Positions 8,873 to 18,764 of a stretch of DNA of 64,000 nucleotides are shown one piece after another. The stretch is from NCBI GenBank assembly GCA_963705525.1, contig CAVPJW010000001.1:1-64000 (forward strand), written 5' to 3'. Numbering within the stretch: the first letter of the stretch is position 1; every line of letters starts with the position of its first letter. The stretch comes from CAVPJW01 sp963705525 (GTDB lineage Bacteria; Acidobacteriota; Vicinamibacteria; Vicinamibacterales; CAVPJW01). A model generated the notes under the pieces. The model searched no databases, was not told where the DNA came from, and worked only from the letters and a program-made list of their open reading frames with translations. A program made the translations under genes and the position numbers.

Positions 8873-8916
8873 CGGTCAAGGTTAGCACCGGTTGGCGCCA
8901 GACCTAAAGGTTTGGC

Positions 8917-10403
8917 CTACGGACATCGACTCTGGGATCTCTCCGATCTCATGAACGCCAGATAGAGAACGAAGCTCAGGCCAAAGGTCACGAACCACGC
9001 GTAGGTGTACAGCGTGTCGAGAATGGTGGGGTCGGGCACGAGCCCGCCCGGTGTCGCGGCCGCACGGAGGAACCCCGGCAGAACCGGCAACACGGCCAGG
9101 CCAAGCGCCCAGAGTGCCCGTCGATTGATACCGTGCGTGTAGGCGTAAAGGCCCTTCGGATCAAAGAGGTCGCGCAGCGAAAGCTGTCGTCGCCGGAGAA
9201 CCCAGTAGTCCGCGATGAGAATGCCCGCCAATGGCGCCCATCAGGCTCGAGTACCCGATGAGCCACGTGAAGATGTAGGCCGCGGCGTCGGCATAGAGCT
9301 TCCACGGCATCATGACGATGCCGATCACCGCCGTGATCAGTCCGCCAGTCACATAGCTGATCCGGGCGGGGGCGAGGCTGGAGAAGTCGTTGGCCGGCGA
9401 GACGACGTTGGCGGCCATGTTGGTCGTGATCTGCGCAGCCAGGACGACCAGCGCACCGAAGATGATGACAGAAGGACTGCCGATGCGCGCGATGAGCACG
9501 ACGGGATCCCAGATCGCCTCTCCGAACAGCACAATGGTCGCGCTCGTCACCGCCACACCGAGAAACGCGAACGCCGTCATCGTCGTCGGCAGTCCAAGCG
9601 CCTGTCCGAGCACCTGCGACCGCTGGCGTGCGCGCGTAGCGCGTGAAGTCGGGAATGTTCAGGCTGAGCGTGGCCCAGTACGCCGACGTTCGCCGTCAGC
9701 GCAGCGGGGAAGAGCGACCAGAACGGCTGGTGCCGTCCCTGAAGCCGCGACGATTCCGCGAGGATGTGACCAAGCCCGCCTCCCGCGCGAATCGCCCAGC
9801 CGAGGAGCAGCAACGCCGCCGGCGAGGAGCAGCGGCGCGGACCAGCTCTCGAGCAGCTTGATGCCTTCGAGTGCCTTTCAGGATGATGCCGACCTGCATC
9901 AGCCAGAACGCGAAGAACGCGATCCATGTCGCCGCCGGCATGGCCGACCAACCCGGCCACGCGGCACGTAAGAGCGCGTCAAGCGCCAGCCCGCCGATCC
10001 ACGTCTGGATGCCAAACCATCCGCACGCGACGATCGCGCGAAGGATCGCGGGCACGTTCGCGCCGCGTCACGCCGAAGCTCGCCCGGCAGAGCACCGGAA
10101 ACGACACGCCGTACTTCGTGCCGGCGTGCGCGTTCAGCATCATCGGCACGAGGACGATGGCGTTGCCGAGCAGAATCGTGAGCATGGCCTGCCACCACGT
10201 CATGCCCTGCTGCATCAGTCCCGACGCGAGCGTATAGGTCGTGATGACGACGCTCATGCCGATCCAGAGCGCGGCGATGTGTAGGTGGACCACGTGCGCC
10301 GGTCGAGCGGCGTCGGCGCGAGGTCGCGATTCCAGAGAGGACTTGCGGAGAGGTCGTCGGTGAGCTCGACGAAGGAATGTGTTGCGCGGTCCGGCTCGTT
10401 CAT
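8917..10403 (-). pseudogene. NCS1-family nucleobase/hydantoin permease, frame broken by single-base indels
   Basis: Stitching frames gives a full NCS1 transporter: an N-terminus with NRDLAPTPLDRRTW, IAALWIGMS, the RASFGV and WFGIQTWIGG motifs, LNIPDFTRYA in the middle and ADYWVLRRRQ near the end. About seven one-base indels separate the pieces (near 10282, 10068, 9872, 9817, 9681, 9626 and 9223), mostly insertions, and the pieces contain no in-frame nonsense codons. Family members import uracil, allantoin or hydantoins, which fits preA ending 12 bases upstream and the dihydropyrimidinase 10 kb away. Either the gene is freshly inactivated or the consensus sequence is faulty here. Confidence 0.8.
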
Positions 10404-10414
10404 CGAGAGGGCGC

Positions 10415-11561
10415 TCAGCGCACCATCAATCCCGAATCGCCGGAGGCCTGCTCGGCGTAACCCTCTGCGGTTTCATGGCCGCCATGGTACTCCTTGGCGT
10501 CGGGTCGCCGAATCTCCGAGTGGGCCACCACGTTCTCGCGGCGCAGGCCGCGGAAATCCTCGATCGAACGCCAGCCGCGATCAGCGTGACGCTCCAGGAA
10601 CGCCGCCAGGTCTTTCGTGAGGCTTCTGATCACGTTCGGCCCGATGGCGTGGTCCAGCATCGCCGCCGTGCAGACCTGGACCGTGCCGCAGCCGAGCAGG
10701 AAGTAGTTGAGCGCGTGCGAGAAATCCGCGATGCCACCGATGCCCGAAAAGCTCTTGTCAGGGAACGCCTGGTGAGCTGCGCGATCTTGGCCAGCGATTG
10801 CGGCAGGATGGCAGGACCGCCCAGTCCACCGCTCGACACGTAGCCATCGACGTTGATCTCGAATTCGAGCGTCTCGGGATCGATGAGCGGAATCGAAGGG
10901 AACGTATTCGACGACGAGATGGCATCGGCGCCGCCGAGAAACGCCGCGCGTGCCTCGGCGACGATGTCGGTGGTCGATGGCGTCAGCTTGGCCCAGACCG
11001 GAACGCGTGCGACTTCCTTGACCACCTGCGTGACCACGGAAATGAGCTCCTGGTCCTTGCCGATGTTCGATCCCATGTCCTTCGCGATCCATGTGAGGGC
11101 ACGACAGGTTCAACTCGAACGCATCCGCGCCTTCGTCCTGGCAGGCCTTGGCCAGCGTCTGCCAGTGCTCGAGTTCCCGGTCGCTGCCGGAGCCCGCCAT
11201 GATGGACGCGATGAGCTGCTTGTTCGGATAGGCCTTCTTGATTCGGGCGATCCGCGGCACCCACCAGTCGAGCGTCTTGTCGGAGATCAGCTCCCAGTTC
11301 CACGAGGAGTGGAGCGCGGTGCCCGGCCGCTTCTGCATCGAGAGGTGCGCGGATTCGGGCGTCGCGCGCAGGAACTTGGTCTTGGGTCCGGCGACGTTGA
11401 CGACAGGGTGCAGTCCAATTGTCTTGGTCACGACGCCGCCCCAGCCGGCGTCGAAGGCCCGCATGATGTTGCGTGTCGGATTCGGTGGGCGGGGCCGACG
11501 ACAGGAGAAATGGGTTCTCGAATCGAATGCCCGTGAATATCACCGACAAATCGGCGGCCAT
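10415..11561 (-). pseudogene. preA: dihydropyrimidine dehydrogenase PreA-like subunit, frameshifted
   Basis: Joined frames give a PreA-type flavoprotein (FMN TIM barrel) with the starting motif GIRFENPFLLSSAPPTES, FDAGWGGVVTKTIG, ELNLSCPHMDR, GSNIGKDQEL, KLTPSTTDI and IGGIADFSHALNY. It reduces uracil and thymine in the first step of reductive pyrimidine breakdown. Single-base changes near 11474, 11083 (insertions) and 10771 (deletion in a C run) split it into four frames. The ATG at 11561 has GAGGAG about 8 bases upstream. PreA usually works with a PreT partner, which is not seen. The permease begins 12 bases past its stop, so the two form an operon. Confidence 0.82.
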
Positions 11562-11695
11562 GACGTGCTCCTCAGTTCTCGGCAATCAAGAAGGATCTGA
11601 AACCCACTATAGCGTAGTTCCTCCGCGGCTCGAACTCGCCTGCGTTATTATCGGCTCGAACCGGGTTGAGCCTTCGAGCGCGAGGCGGGTGCGTT

Positions 11696-13057
11696 ATGGA
11701 ACACGAACGATCGGATCGACCGTCACGGCGCGATTTTCTGCGGACCTCCGCCGCCGCGTTCGGCACCGCGCTGGCCCCGCTGCCTCCGGGCACAGCCGCG
11801 AACACCACGCGCGCACAGGGAGAGTCGCTTCTCTTCACCGCGCCGCCGCTCGATCGCGTGCGGATCGGATTCGTCGGCGTGGGCGGGCAGGGCACCGTCC
11901 ATGTCGAAAATCTCTTGCAGCTCGACGGCGTCGACCTCCTCGCCGTCTGCGACATCGTCGAAGAGAAGGTCGCGCATGCGCAGGGCCTTGTGGAAGCCGC
12001 GGGGCAGAAGCGGCCCGTGGGGTATACACGCGGCCCGCGGGATTTCGAGCGGATGTGCCACGAGCAGGATCTCGATCTCGTGTTCAATGCGACGCCCTGG
12101 GAATGGCATGTGCCGATCTCGGTCGCGGCGATGACGACCGGAAAGCACGCGGTCACCGAGGTGCCGGCGGCCGTCACCATCGACGAATGCTGGCAGCTCG
12201 TCGAAACCGCCGAGAAGCACAGGAAACACTGCGTGATGATGGAGAACTGCTGTTACGACCGACGGGAGATGTTGGCGCTCAATCTCGTCCGTAAAGGACT
12301 GCTCGGCGAGGTGCTGCACGCCGAGTGCGGATACCTGCACGACCTGCGCGCGATCAAGTTTGCCATGGAAGGGGAAGGACTCTGGCGACGCGCACATGCC
12401 ATCCGTCGGAACGGCAATCTCTATCCGACGCACGGTCTTGGCCCCATCGCTCAGTGTCTGAACATCAACCGGGGGAACCAGTTCGACCACCTCGTGTCGA
12501 TGAGCAGCAACTCACGCGGGTTGCGGCTCTATGCTGCCGAGCACTTTCCGGAGAGCGACCCTCGCCGGAAGGAAATGTTCAAGCTGGGCGATGTCAACGT
12601 CACCCTGATACGAACGTCCAACGGCCAGACGATCTACCTTGGCCACAACTGTGACGATCCGCGACCGTACAACCGGCTGAACATGGTGCAGGGCACGCGC
12701 GGACTGATTCAAGGTTGGCCCGATCGCATCCACATCGAAGGCCGCAGCCCGGAACACGAATGGGAACCGCTCGATGCGTATCACGCCGAGTTCGAGCATC
12801 CGCTCTGGCGCTCGGAGGAAGTCCAGCGGGCGAGTCGCGGGCACGGCGGAATGGATTTCCTCGAGGATTGGCGGCTGATCCGATGCCTCCGCGAAGGGTG
12901 GCCGACCGATCAGAACGTCTACGATGCCGCCGCCTGGAGCGCCATCTCGGAGCTCACCGAAAGATCGGTAGCGGATCGCAGCAAATCGATGGACGTGCCC
13001 GATTTCACGCGTGGACGATGGAAGACGACGGCGCCACTCGGGATTGTTGACAGCTAG
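11696..13057 (+). CDS. GH109-like NAD-dependent alpha-N-acetylgalactosaminidase (Gfo/Idh/MocA fold), Tat-exported
   Basis: The 453-residue protein begins with a twin-arginine signal (RRDFLRTSAAAFG). A Rossmann fold follows, with the nucleotide motif GFVGVGGQG. The family-specific stretches TEVPAAVTIDECW, HCVMMENCCYDRREM and GNLYPTHGLGPIAQCLNINRG match the GH109 branch, in which NAD stays bound and the terminal alpha-GalNAc is released by transient oxidation. The ATG at 11696 starts directly at the Tat leader. An alpha-L-fucosidase follows 70 bases downstream on the same strand, indicating a glycan-degrading pair. A plain sugar dehydrogenase is the alternative. Confidence 0.8.
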   Translation: MEHERSDRPSRRDFLRTSAAAFGTALAPLPPGTAANTTRAQGESLLFTAPPLDRVRIGFVGVGGQGTVHVENLLQLDGVDLLAVCDIVEEKVAHAQGLVEAAGQKRPVGYTRGPRDFERMCHEQDLDLVFNATPWEWHVPISVAAMTTGKHAVTEVPAAVTIDECWQLVETAEKHRKHCVMMENCCYDRREMLALNLVRKGLLGEVLHAECGYLHDLRAIKFAMEGEGLWRRAHAIRRNGNLYPTHGLGPIAQCLNINRGNQFDHLVSMSSNSRGLRLYAAEHFPESDPRRKEMFKLGDVNVTLIRTSNGQTIYLGHNCDDPRPYNRLNMVQGTRGLIQGWPDRIHIEGRSPEHEWEPLDAYHAEFEHPLWRSEEVQRASRGHGGMDFLEDWRLIRCLREGWPTDQNVYDAAAWSAISELTERSVADRSKSMDVPDFTRGRWKTTAPLGIVDS

Positions 13058-13058
13058 A

Positions 13059-13122
13059 AAGCGTTCTAGGGTTCCGGGTTCTAGTGTTCTAGAGAACCTT
13101 AGAACCGTGGAACCGTAGAACT
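13059..13122. repeat. heptad intergenic repeat forming an inverted pair
   Basis: The 64 bases between the GH109 and GH29 genes are units of about seven bases, GTTCTAG/GGTTCCG on the left and AGAACCT/TAGAACC on the right, so the stretch can fold on itself. It belongs to the GAACCTT family. Confidence 0.55.
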
Positions 13123-13127
13123 TTTCC

Positions 13128-14792
13128 ATGTCCTCCCGCCGCGCCTTCCTGTCACAGCTCGCCTCGACTGGCGCCAGTCTGCCCGCCCTCGGCGCGTTCG
13201 TCGAGCATCTGACATCGTCCACGGCTGCTGAGCCCCGGCTGGCTCGCCCCACGCCGGCCCAACGTGCGTGGCAGGACCTCGAGATCGGCATGTTCGTGCA
13301 CTTCGCGCCCAACACGTGGCAGGACCGCGAATACGACGACCGCTCGACACCGCTCACCGCCATCACGCCGGACATCGACACGGAGCAGTGGGCCGATGTG
13401 GCGACGGCGATGGGGGCCCGCTACATCGTCTTCGTGGCAAAGCACGTCGGCGGATTCTGCATGTGGCAGACGGAGACGTCGGACTACAGCGTTCGAAACA
13501 CACCGTGGCGTGGTGGGCGGGGCGACGTGATGGCCGATCTCGCTCGGTCGTGCCGAAAGCGAGGCCTCGGGCTCGGCGTGTATCTCTCGCCTCGCGACGA
13601 TCACCACGGCGCGGGCCTGAGCGGGAAGTGCGAGACGCCGGAGAAGCAGGCCGTTTACAACAAGACTGCGCGTCAGCAGTTGACCGAGCTCACGACTCGG
13701 TACGGGCGCCTCGTTGAAATCTGGTTCGACGGCAGCAGCGTGATTCCGGTCGGAGACCTTCTTGCGGCGCACGCTCCGGGCAGCATGATCTTCCAGGGAC
13801 CGCACGCGACGATTCGCTGGGTCGGCAACGAGCTGGGGTTCGCGCCATACCCGTTGTGGAATGCCATCGATCGGGGAGACGCGCTGACCGGAACCGCGAC
13901 ATCGCTGCACGGAGACACTCTCGGTGACACGTGGATCCCGGTCGAGGTGGACGTGTCCATGCGGCGTCCCAACTGGTTCTGGAGCACGACGAACGAGTCG
14001 AACCTGTTGTCGCTCGATTCGCTCATCGAGATCTACTACCGCTCGGTTGGCCGAGGCGCGCAGTTGCTCCTCAACATGAGTCCGGACAGAAGCGGCCGGA
14101 TCGCCGACCGTGATGCATCGCGGGCGGCGGAATTCGGCGCGGCGATCGCGCGGCGATTCGGAACTGCCGTCGGCCGGTCGTCTGGCATCGGATCGCAGGT
14201 TGAGATCCGCCTCGCCGAGGCTCGCGCGATCGATCATGTCGTCATCCAGGAAGACCTGGCGTTTGGCGAGCGAGTTCGCGGTTATCGCATCGAGGGGCTC
14301 ACTTCGGAAGGCTGGCAGCGCCTGGGCGACGGGCTCTCGATCGGCCACAAGCGGATTCACCCGGTCGGCGCACATCAGGTCAGGGCCCTGCGGCTCGTGG
14401 TCGCCGCATCCGGCGCTCGGCCGCACATCCGTCAATTCTCCGCGTTCGCGGCGGGCGTCGATCCTCCTTCGACATGGAACCATTCGGTCGATGTCTGGGC
14501 CGATGACGAAGTGGGGAAGTGGAAGGGAGAGGCGTTCGAGGTTGACATCACGAAGCGAGTGGACGCACCCGGCGAGTATCGTGTGCGCTTCGTTGCCGAG
14601 GGAGGTCAGGCCTTCCGGCTGGGTGAGATCGATCTGCGCGTTTCAGGAGCTTCCAGAAGAGAGCTGATCCGTCGCGTGCCTGGCCGCTCGGATATTTTCA
14701 TCGCCACGATTCCGCGTGCGAGCCAGCCAGCTGTCCTGCGAGGTCGGATCACGGGCGCCTCTCGAGGGTCCGTGCTGGTTCGGTCTCTCTAG
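13128..14792 (+). CDS. GH29 alpha-L-fucosidase, exported
   Basis: The 554-residue protein starts with a Tat-like leader (SRRAFLSQLAS), then the GH29 catalytic barrel: an early FVHFAPNTW motif, YIVFVAKHVGGFCMW, and the nucleophile Asp in EIWFDGSS near residue 200. From about residue 350 it carries discoidin-like and other beta-sandwich regions, presumably carbohydrate binding. It should remove terminal alpha-linked fucose from glycans in the periplasm or outside. It lies directly after the GH109-like gene, and together the two could strip GalNAc and fucose from the same glycan. Confidence 0.86.
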   Translation: MSSRRAFLSQLASTGASLPALGAFVEHLTSSTAAEPRLARPTPAQRAWQDLEIGMFVHFAPNTWQDREYDDRSTPLTAITPDIDTEQWADVATAMGARYIVFVAKHVGGFCMWQTETSDYSVRNTPWRGGRGDVMADLARSCRKRGLGLGVYLSPRDDHHGAGLSGKCETPEKQAVYNKTARQQLTELTTRYGRLVEIWFDGSSVIPVGDLLAAHAPGSMIFQGPHATIRWVGNELGFAPYPLWNAIDRGDALTGTATSLHGDTLGDTWIPVEVDVSMRRPNWFWSTTNESNLLSLDSLIEIYYRSVGRGAQLLLNMSPDRSGRIADRDASRAAEFGAAIARRFGTAVGRSSGIGSQVEIRLAEARAIDHVVIQEDLAFGERVRGYRIEGLTSEGWQRLGDGLSIGHKRIHPVGAHQVRALRLVVAASGARPHIRQFSAFAAGVDPPSTWNHSVDVWADDEVGKWKGEAFEVDITKRVDAPGEYRVRFVAEGGQAFRLGEIDLRVSGASRRELIRRVPGRSDIFIATIPRASQPAVLRGRITGASRGSVLVRSL

Positions 14793-15256
14793 GGCGTCAC
14801 GCGCTTGACCATCCGGAGCTCGAGCGTTTCAAATCCACACTCGTCGTAGACGCGGCGTGCCACCTCGTTGTCGGCATACACCATCAGAAGAATGCGGCCG
14901 ATCCCGAGCGATCGGGCTTCCGTCTCGATGGTGTCGAGCAGGGCCCGCGCGATACCGAAGCGCCGGTACCTCGGGAACACGACGAGATCGGAAACATACA
15001 TGTGCGGCCGCTCGTGCTCAATCGGCTTCTCCGGTCTGAACGCCGCCATGCCGGCAACCTCACCGTCCACTTCGGCGATCAGGATTCGGCCGGACAGCCT
15101 TTCGCGAATATGGAGGAGCTCCTGAACGTAGTCGCTGGCGCAGTCGGCTCCCGTCCGCAGCGCCGGATCGAACTGGCGCTCGTAGTCCTGGATCTCGACG
15201 GAGAGGGCTTCGAGCGCTATTAGGTCCTGCGCGCGGTAATCTCGAATGAGCGGCAT
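14789..15256 (-). CDS. GNAT family N-acetyltransferase
   Basis: The 155-residue protein shows the GNAT acetyl-CoA pocket (VVFPRYRRFGIARALLDTIE) and a C-terminal VYDECGFE motif. The substrate is not predictable. It converges with the fucosidase gene, overlapping its 3' end by four bases. Confidence 0.82.
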   Translation of the reverse strand: MPLIRDYRAQDLIALEALSVEIQDYERQFDPALRTGADCASDYVQELLHIRERLSGRILIAEVDGEVAGMAAFRPEKPIEHERPHMYVSDLVVFPRYRRFGIARALLDTIETEARSLGIGRILLMVYADNEVARRVYDECGFETLELRMVKRVTP

Positions 15257-15375
15257 GGCGCTTCAGATTCTAGTGCCAAGGTATCCAGTTGGTACGCCGT
15301 GTGAAGGAAGTCTTCCTGCCCGCGGCCGCGCGGCCGCGTAACACGCATGATCTGCGCTCTTAGACACTAAAGACG

Positions 15376-15576
15376 ATGTTAGAATTGAACAATCGCCAAC
15401 GGACGGTGCTGATCGACAAGCTGCCGGACGCGGCGAACATCGCGGTCGGTGCGTTGTTCTTCGGGCAATTCCTGAGCGGGACGGGATTTTCGTTCGCGAG
15501 AGCAATTGTAGGACTGGTGCTCTGGGCGGCCCTCGTTGGGTGGTCGGTCCTTCTTGCCAGAGAGGAGGAGCCGTAG
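15376..15576 (+). CDS. small membrane protein
   Basis: This 66-residue protein has two predicted membrane segments (around residues 18-35 and 40-60) between a charged N-terminus and an acidic tail. I do not recognise a named family. Its stop overlaps the GTG start of the next small frame by one base (TAGTG), suggesting coupled translation. Confidence 0.55.
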   Translation: MLELNNRQRTVLIDKLPDAANIAVGALFFGQFLSGTGFSFARAIVGLVLWAALVGWSVLLAREEEP

Positions 15577-15677
15577 TGGGGTTTTACGTTCTCGCCGGCG
15601 GCCTCATATTGTTCGCCACGATTATTGGACTTGCGGACTTGTACGCTCAACGCCAGAGGCGCAAGGCATCGAAATAG
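15576..15677 (+). CDS. 33-residue single-pass membrane microprotein
   Basis: A GTG-started frame overlaps the stop of the preceding small membrane gene and encodes one hydrophobic helix (GFYVLAGGLILFATIIGLAD) followed by a basic tail. The arrangement suggests a two-gene membrane microprotein operon. The function is unknown. Confidence 0.45.
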   Translation: MGFYVLAGGLILFATIIGLADLYAQRQRRKASK

Positions 15678-15710
15678 CCTGACACCGCGTCGGCCGGCGG
15701 ATCCCGTTCC

Positions 15711-18614
15711 CTACTTCAACTTCTCGTACTCCGCCTTGGCCTGCTTCAGGGCCGGAATGTCCGGGTCCGCATCCTTCCACAGCGCCAGAAAATCCTGATA
15801 CGCCTTGCGGCTGCCGTCCGTGTCGTCGGCGAGTTTCCTGGCGCGCGCCAGCCCGAGGTAGGCGAGCGCGTAAGTCGGAGATGTGGGCGCAACGCCGCGA
15901 TGGTCGAGAATCTTCTGAAACTCGCGGACAGCATCGGCCCCAGCTCCGGCGGCAAGATGCGCCTGACCGCGGAGGTAGATTGCTTCGTAGGGAGCGAAAC
16001 GGTTCAAGTCGTACTGAGCGGCTGGTTCGAGTAGCTCGATCGCGCGCGCCGGATTGCGCTTTCCAAGCTCCACGGCCGCCCGAACGGTGGGGACGAGGAG
16101 CTGCTTCGTGAATGTGTGGGTCGCAAAGCGACTCTCCAGCTCATTGGCGAGGTCGGTTGCCTGAGGGCCCCATCCGACGAGCGCCAGCGAGGTTCCGACC
16201 TGCGACAGGATGCTCGCGCTGCGACTGAAGGACAACGCCGAACCTGCCTGTTCCCTGGCTTGTGCACTGTCTCCGAAGTGGCTCTCGATGAGCGCCGCAT
16301 CGCCTGCGATATCTCCAGCGTTCTCGCGAAAACCGCCGCGGTTGGCGAGTTCCCTTGCCCGGCGGAAGATCTGTCGCGCCGAGCCGACCTTGCCCGAGAA
16401 GGCAGACGCGGAGGCTTCGAGGCTCCGCATGGCGAATTCATCCGGCTTTCCCGTCGCCCATTCCGATTGGCGCTTCATGCCGGCATCGTCGTGCTGTGCG
16501 AACGCGATCTGATAAAGCAGGCCCCTCGCGCCCATCCAGTCGAGCCGCTGTGCCATTGCGCGCTCGAGGACCGCCTTGGACTCGTCGTACTGGTTGAGGG
16601 CCATGTAGCTGAAGGCTGAGGTGCCGTACCCGAAATTCTCGTCCGGCAGCAAACGGATCGATTCGCGTGCCTCTTCCTGGGCCTTGGCGTAGTCGCCCTG
16701 TTGTCCGTAGATCGATCCGAGATTCGTGGAGGGCGTCCCGTCACGGGGGTACGTCTGCTTGAAGAGGTTGTACGTCTCGATGGTCTTCGGCGTGTCACCC
16801 ACTACGAACTGGTAGTACTTCGCCGTGATGTAGAACTTCTCGCGCTCGCTCACCCTATCGCGGCGCTCGAACGCCTGCTCCGCGTACTTCACGCTCTTCT
16901 CACGTTCGCCCGTGTTGGCGTACACCGTCGCCAATCGCGCGGAGGCCAGCGCAAAATTCGGGTCGAGCTCGAGCGCGCGTTCGTAGAACGTAACGCTGCC
17001 GGTCTCATTGCCCGTGGCTCTGGTGGCATCGCCTTGCGAGAAGGCTTTGAAAGCCTCGAGCGATGGCGTCGTGGCCTCTTCAATCTTGGCGTTGAACCTC
17101 TCGATCGAGCCCAGCGATTCGCCGAGCTTGCGGCGCAGACTCGACGCGGCTGCGCCCAGTGCGGGAAGCACTTTTTCTCGAGCGTCGGCTTCGGCCTGCT
17201 CTCGACCCAGAGAATCCCCGGTCCCGCAGTTGACCGCGTCGAGGGCCAGCGAATACTGGCTGCCGATACTGGCGATCGATCCCGTCAGCATGGCTTTGAT
17301 TCCCTGGCGCTGGCAGAGTTCACGCGCGACCGATGGCGTGAGCCGCTCGTCAGGGGAGCGGTTCATCAGCTGCAGCGTCGCGCGCACGCGTTCGTCCGGA
17401 AAGATGTTCAGAAACGGCGACTGCTCGAGCTGAACCGCCAGCGCGTGCTTGAGTGTGCCGTCGAACACCGGCTCGCCTGTGGTATTGACGAAGTCCGCGA
17501 GAAGAATCGTGTCGCGTTCGGTCAAGGCGGGTGCACGCTTGCTGTAGAGCAGTGAGGCTACAACCGCTAGGGCAAGAGCGGCAGCCAGCGTCAACGCGAT
17601 CGATCTGCCGCCGAACCGTTTCTTCGCTGTCGTCGCCGCCGACTGCTCCGGAGAGGGTGTCACCAGAACAGGTGCGGTCGACGAACTGGCCGCGGGAATC
17701 GCGGCGGAAACCGAGGACATCGCCAGCGAGCCGCCCGAATCGATGTCGCGCTTGACGCGCTGCAGGTCGGCCCTGAGGTCGGCCGCGGTCTGGTGTCGCA
17801 GGTCGCGGTTCTTTTCGAGCAGCTTGCCGATGATCGCTTCGAGACCCGACGGCAGATCCGGGTTGAGCCGAACGGGCGGCGTCGGCACGCGGTTCAGGAT
17901 CGCATCGAAGATGACGCCCGAGGTATTTCCCGCAAACGCCTGCTGGCCCGTCACCATCTCGTAGAGCACGAGGCCGAACGAGAACAGATCGGTCCTCGGG
18001 TCGAGCTCCTCTCCGCGGATCTGTTCTGGCGACATATAGGCCACCGTCCCGACGGTGACGCCGGGATCGGTCATCTGGTTGGTCGGCCCGAGCATGGTCG
18101 GTGCAGCCGAGCCCTGGGGCGGCGGACTCATCGAATGTTCATTGCCCGTCAGTTTCGCCAGCCCGAAGTCGAGAATCTTGCCATGCCCGCGCCGAGTGAG
18201 AAAGAGATTGGCGGGTTTGATGTCTCGATGCACGATGCCCTTCGCGTGGGCCGCGTCGAGCGCGTCGGCGATCTGGATGCCGATGTCAATCACCGAGCCG
18301 ACATTCATCGGACGATTGCCGATGGCGTGCTTGAGGGTCTGGCCCTCGAGCAGCTCCATTACGATGAAGTGCTGGCCCTCGTGCTCACCGATGTCGTGAA
18401 TGGTGCAGATATGCGGGTGGTTCAGCGCGGAGGCCGCCCGCGCTTCGCGCTCGAAGCGATCCACCGCCTGCGGATGCTGCGACAGCTCCGTCGGAAGGAA
18501 TTTCAGCGCGACCGCGCGCCCGAGCCGCGTGTCCTCGGCGCGGTACACGATACCCATGCCGCCGCCGCCGAGCTTTTCGACGATGCGATAGTGCGAGACG
18601 GTCTGACCGATCAT
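15711..18614 (-). CDS. Ser/Thr protein kinase with transmembrane segment and TPR sensor region
   Basis: The 967-residue protein has a PknB-type kinase domain (residues about 1-275): Gly-rich loop GGGGMG, VALK lysine, HRDIKPANLF catalytic loop, DFGLAKL and MSPEQIRG. A single membrane helix follows near residue 345. The rest is outside the membrane: a conserved ERDTILLADFVNTTGE module and then tetratricopeptide repeats. It presumably senses protein or envelope status. It is a clear paralogue of the kinase at 30562-33423, with the same architecture. It is divergent from mmsA. Confidence 0.9.
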   Translation of the reverse strand: MIGQTVSHYRIVEKLGGGGMGIVYRAEDTRLGRAVALKFLPTELSQHPQAVDRFEREARAASALNHPHICTIHDIGEHEGQHFIVMELLEGQTLKHAIGNRPMNVGSVIDIGIQIADALDAAHAKGIVHRDIKPANLFLTRRGHGKILDFGLAKLTGNEHSMSPPPQGSAAPTMLGPTNQMTDPGVTVGTVAYMSPEQIRGEELDPRTDLFSFGLVLYEMVTGQQAFAGNTSGVIFDAILNRVPTPPVRLNPDLPSGLEAIIGKLLEKNRDLRHQTAADLRADLQRVKRDIDSGGSLAMSSVSAAIPAASSSTAPVLVTPSPEQSAATTAKKRFGGRSIALTLAAALALAVVASLLYSKRAPALTERDTILLADFVNTTGEPVFDGTLKHALAVQLEQSPFLNIFPDERVRATLQLMNRSPDERLTPSVARELCQRQGIKAMLTGSIASIGSQYSLALDAVNCGTGDSLGREQAEADAREKVLPALGAAASSLRRKLGESLGSIERFNAKIEEATTPSLEAFKAFSQGDATRATGNETGSVTFYERALELDPNFALASARLATVYANTGEREKSVKYAEQAFERRDRVSEREKFYITAKYYQFVVGDTPKTIETYNLFKQTYPRDGTPSTNLGSIYGQQGDYAKAQEEARESIRLLPDENFGYGTSAFSYMALNQYDESKAVLERAMAQRLDWMGARGLLYQIAFAQHDDAGMKRQSEWATGKPDEFAMRSLEASASAFSGKVGSARQIFRRARELANRGGFRENAGDIAGDAALIESHFGDSAQAREQAGSALSFSRSASILSQVGTSLALVGWGPQATDLANELESRFATHTFTKQLLVPTVRAAVELGKRNPARAIELLEPAAQYDLNRFAPYEAIYLRGQAHLAAGAGADAVREFQKILDHRGVAPTSPTYALAYLGLARARKLADDTDGSRKAYQDFLALWKDADPDIPALKQAKAEYEKLK

Positions 18615-18619
18615 GGATG

Positions 18620-18660
18620 GGCGTCAGGTTCCGGGCTACGGGCTTCAGGCTCCAGGATTC
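18620..18660. repeat. heptad intergenic repeat, GGCTTCA type
   Basis: Short imperfect units (GGGCTAC, GGGCTTC, AGGCTCC) upstream of the kinase gene are the inverted form of the GAAGCCT repeat family. Confidence 0.45.
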
Positions 18661-18764
18661 TCGAAATGCCAACCCCCGGCGAGCCCGCATGTTAGGCTGC
18701 ACTGCGGTGGACGTCAATGAGGCCGGCACTATAATGAATGGGTCTTTCTTGAGGAGTCGCGCCC

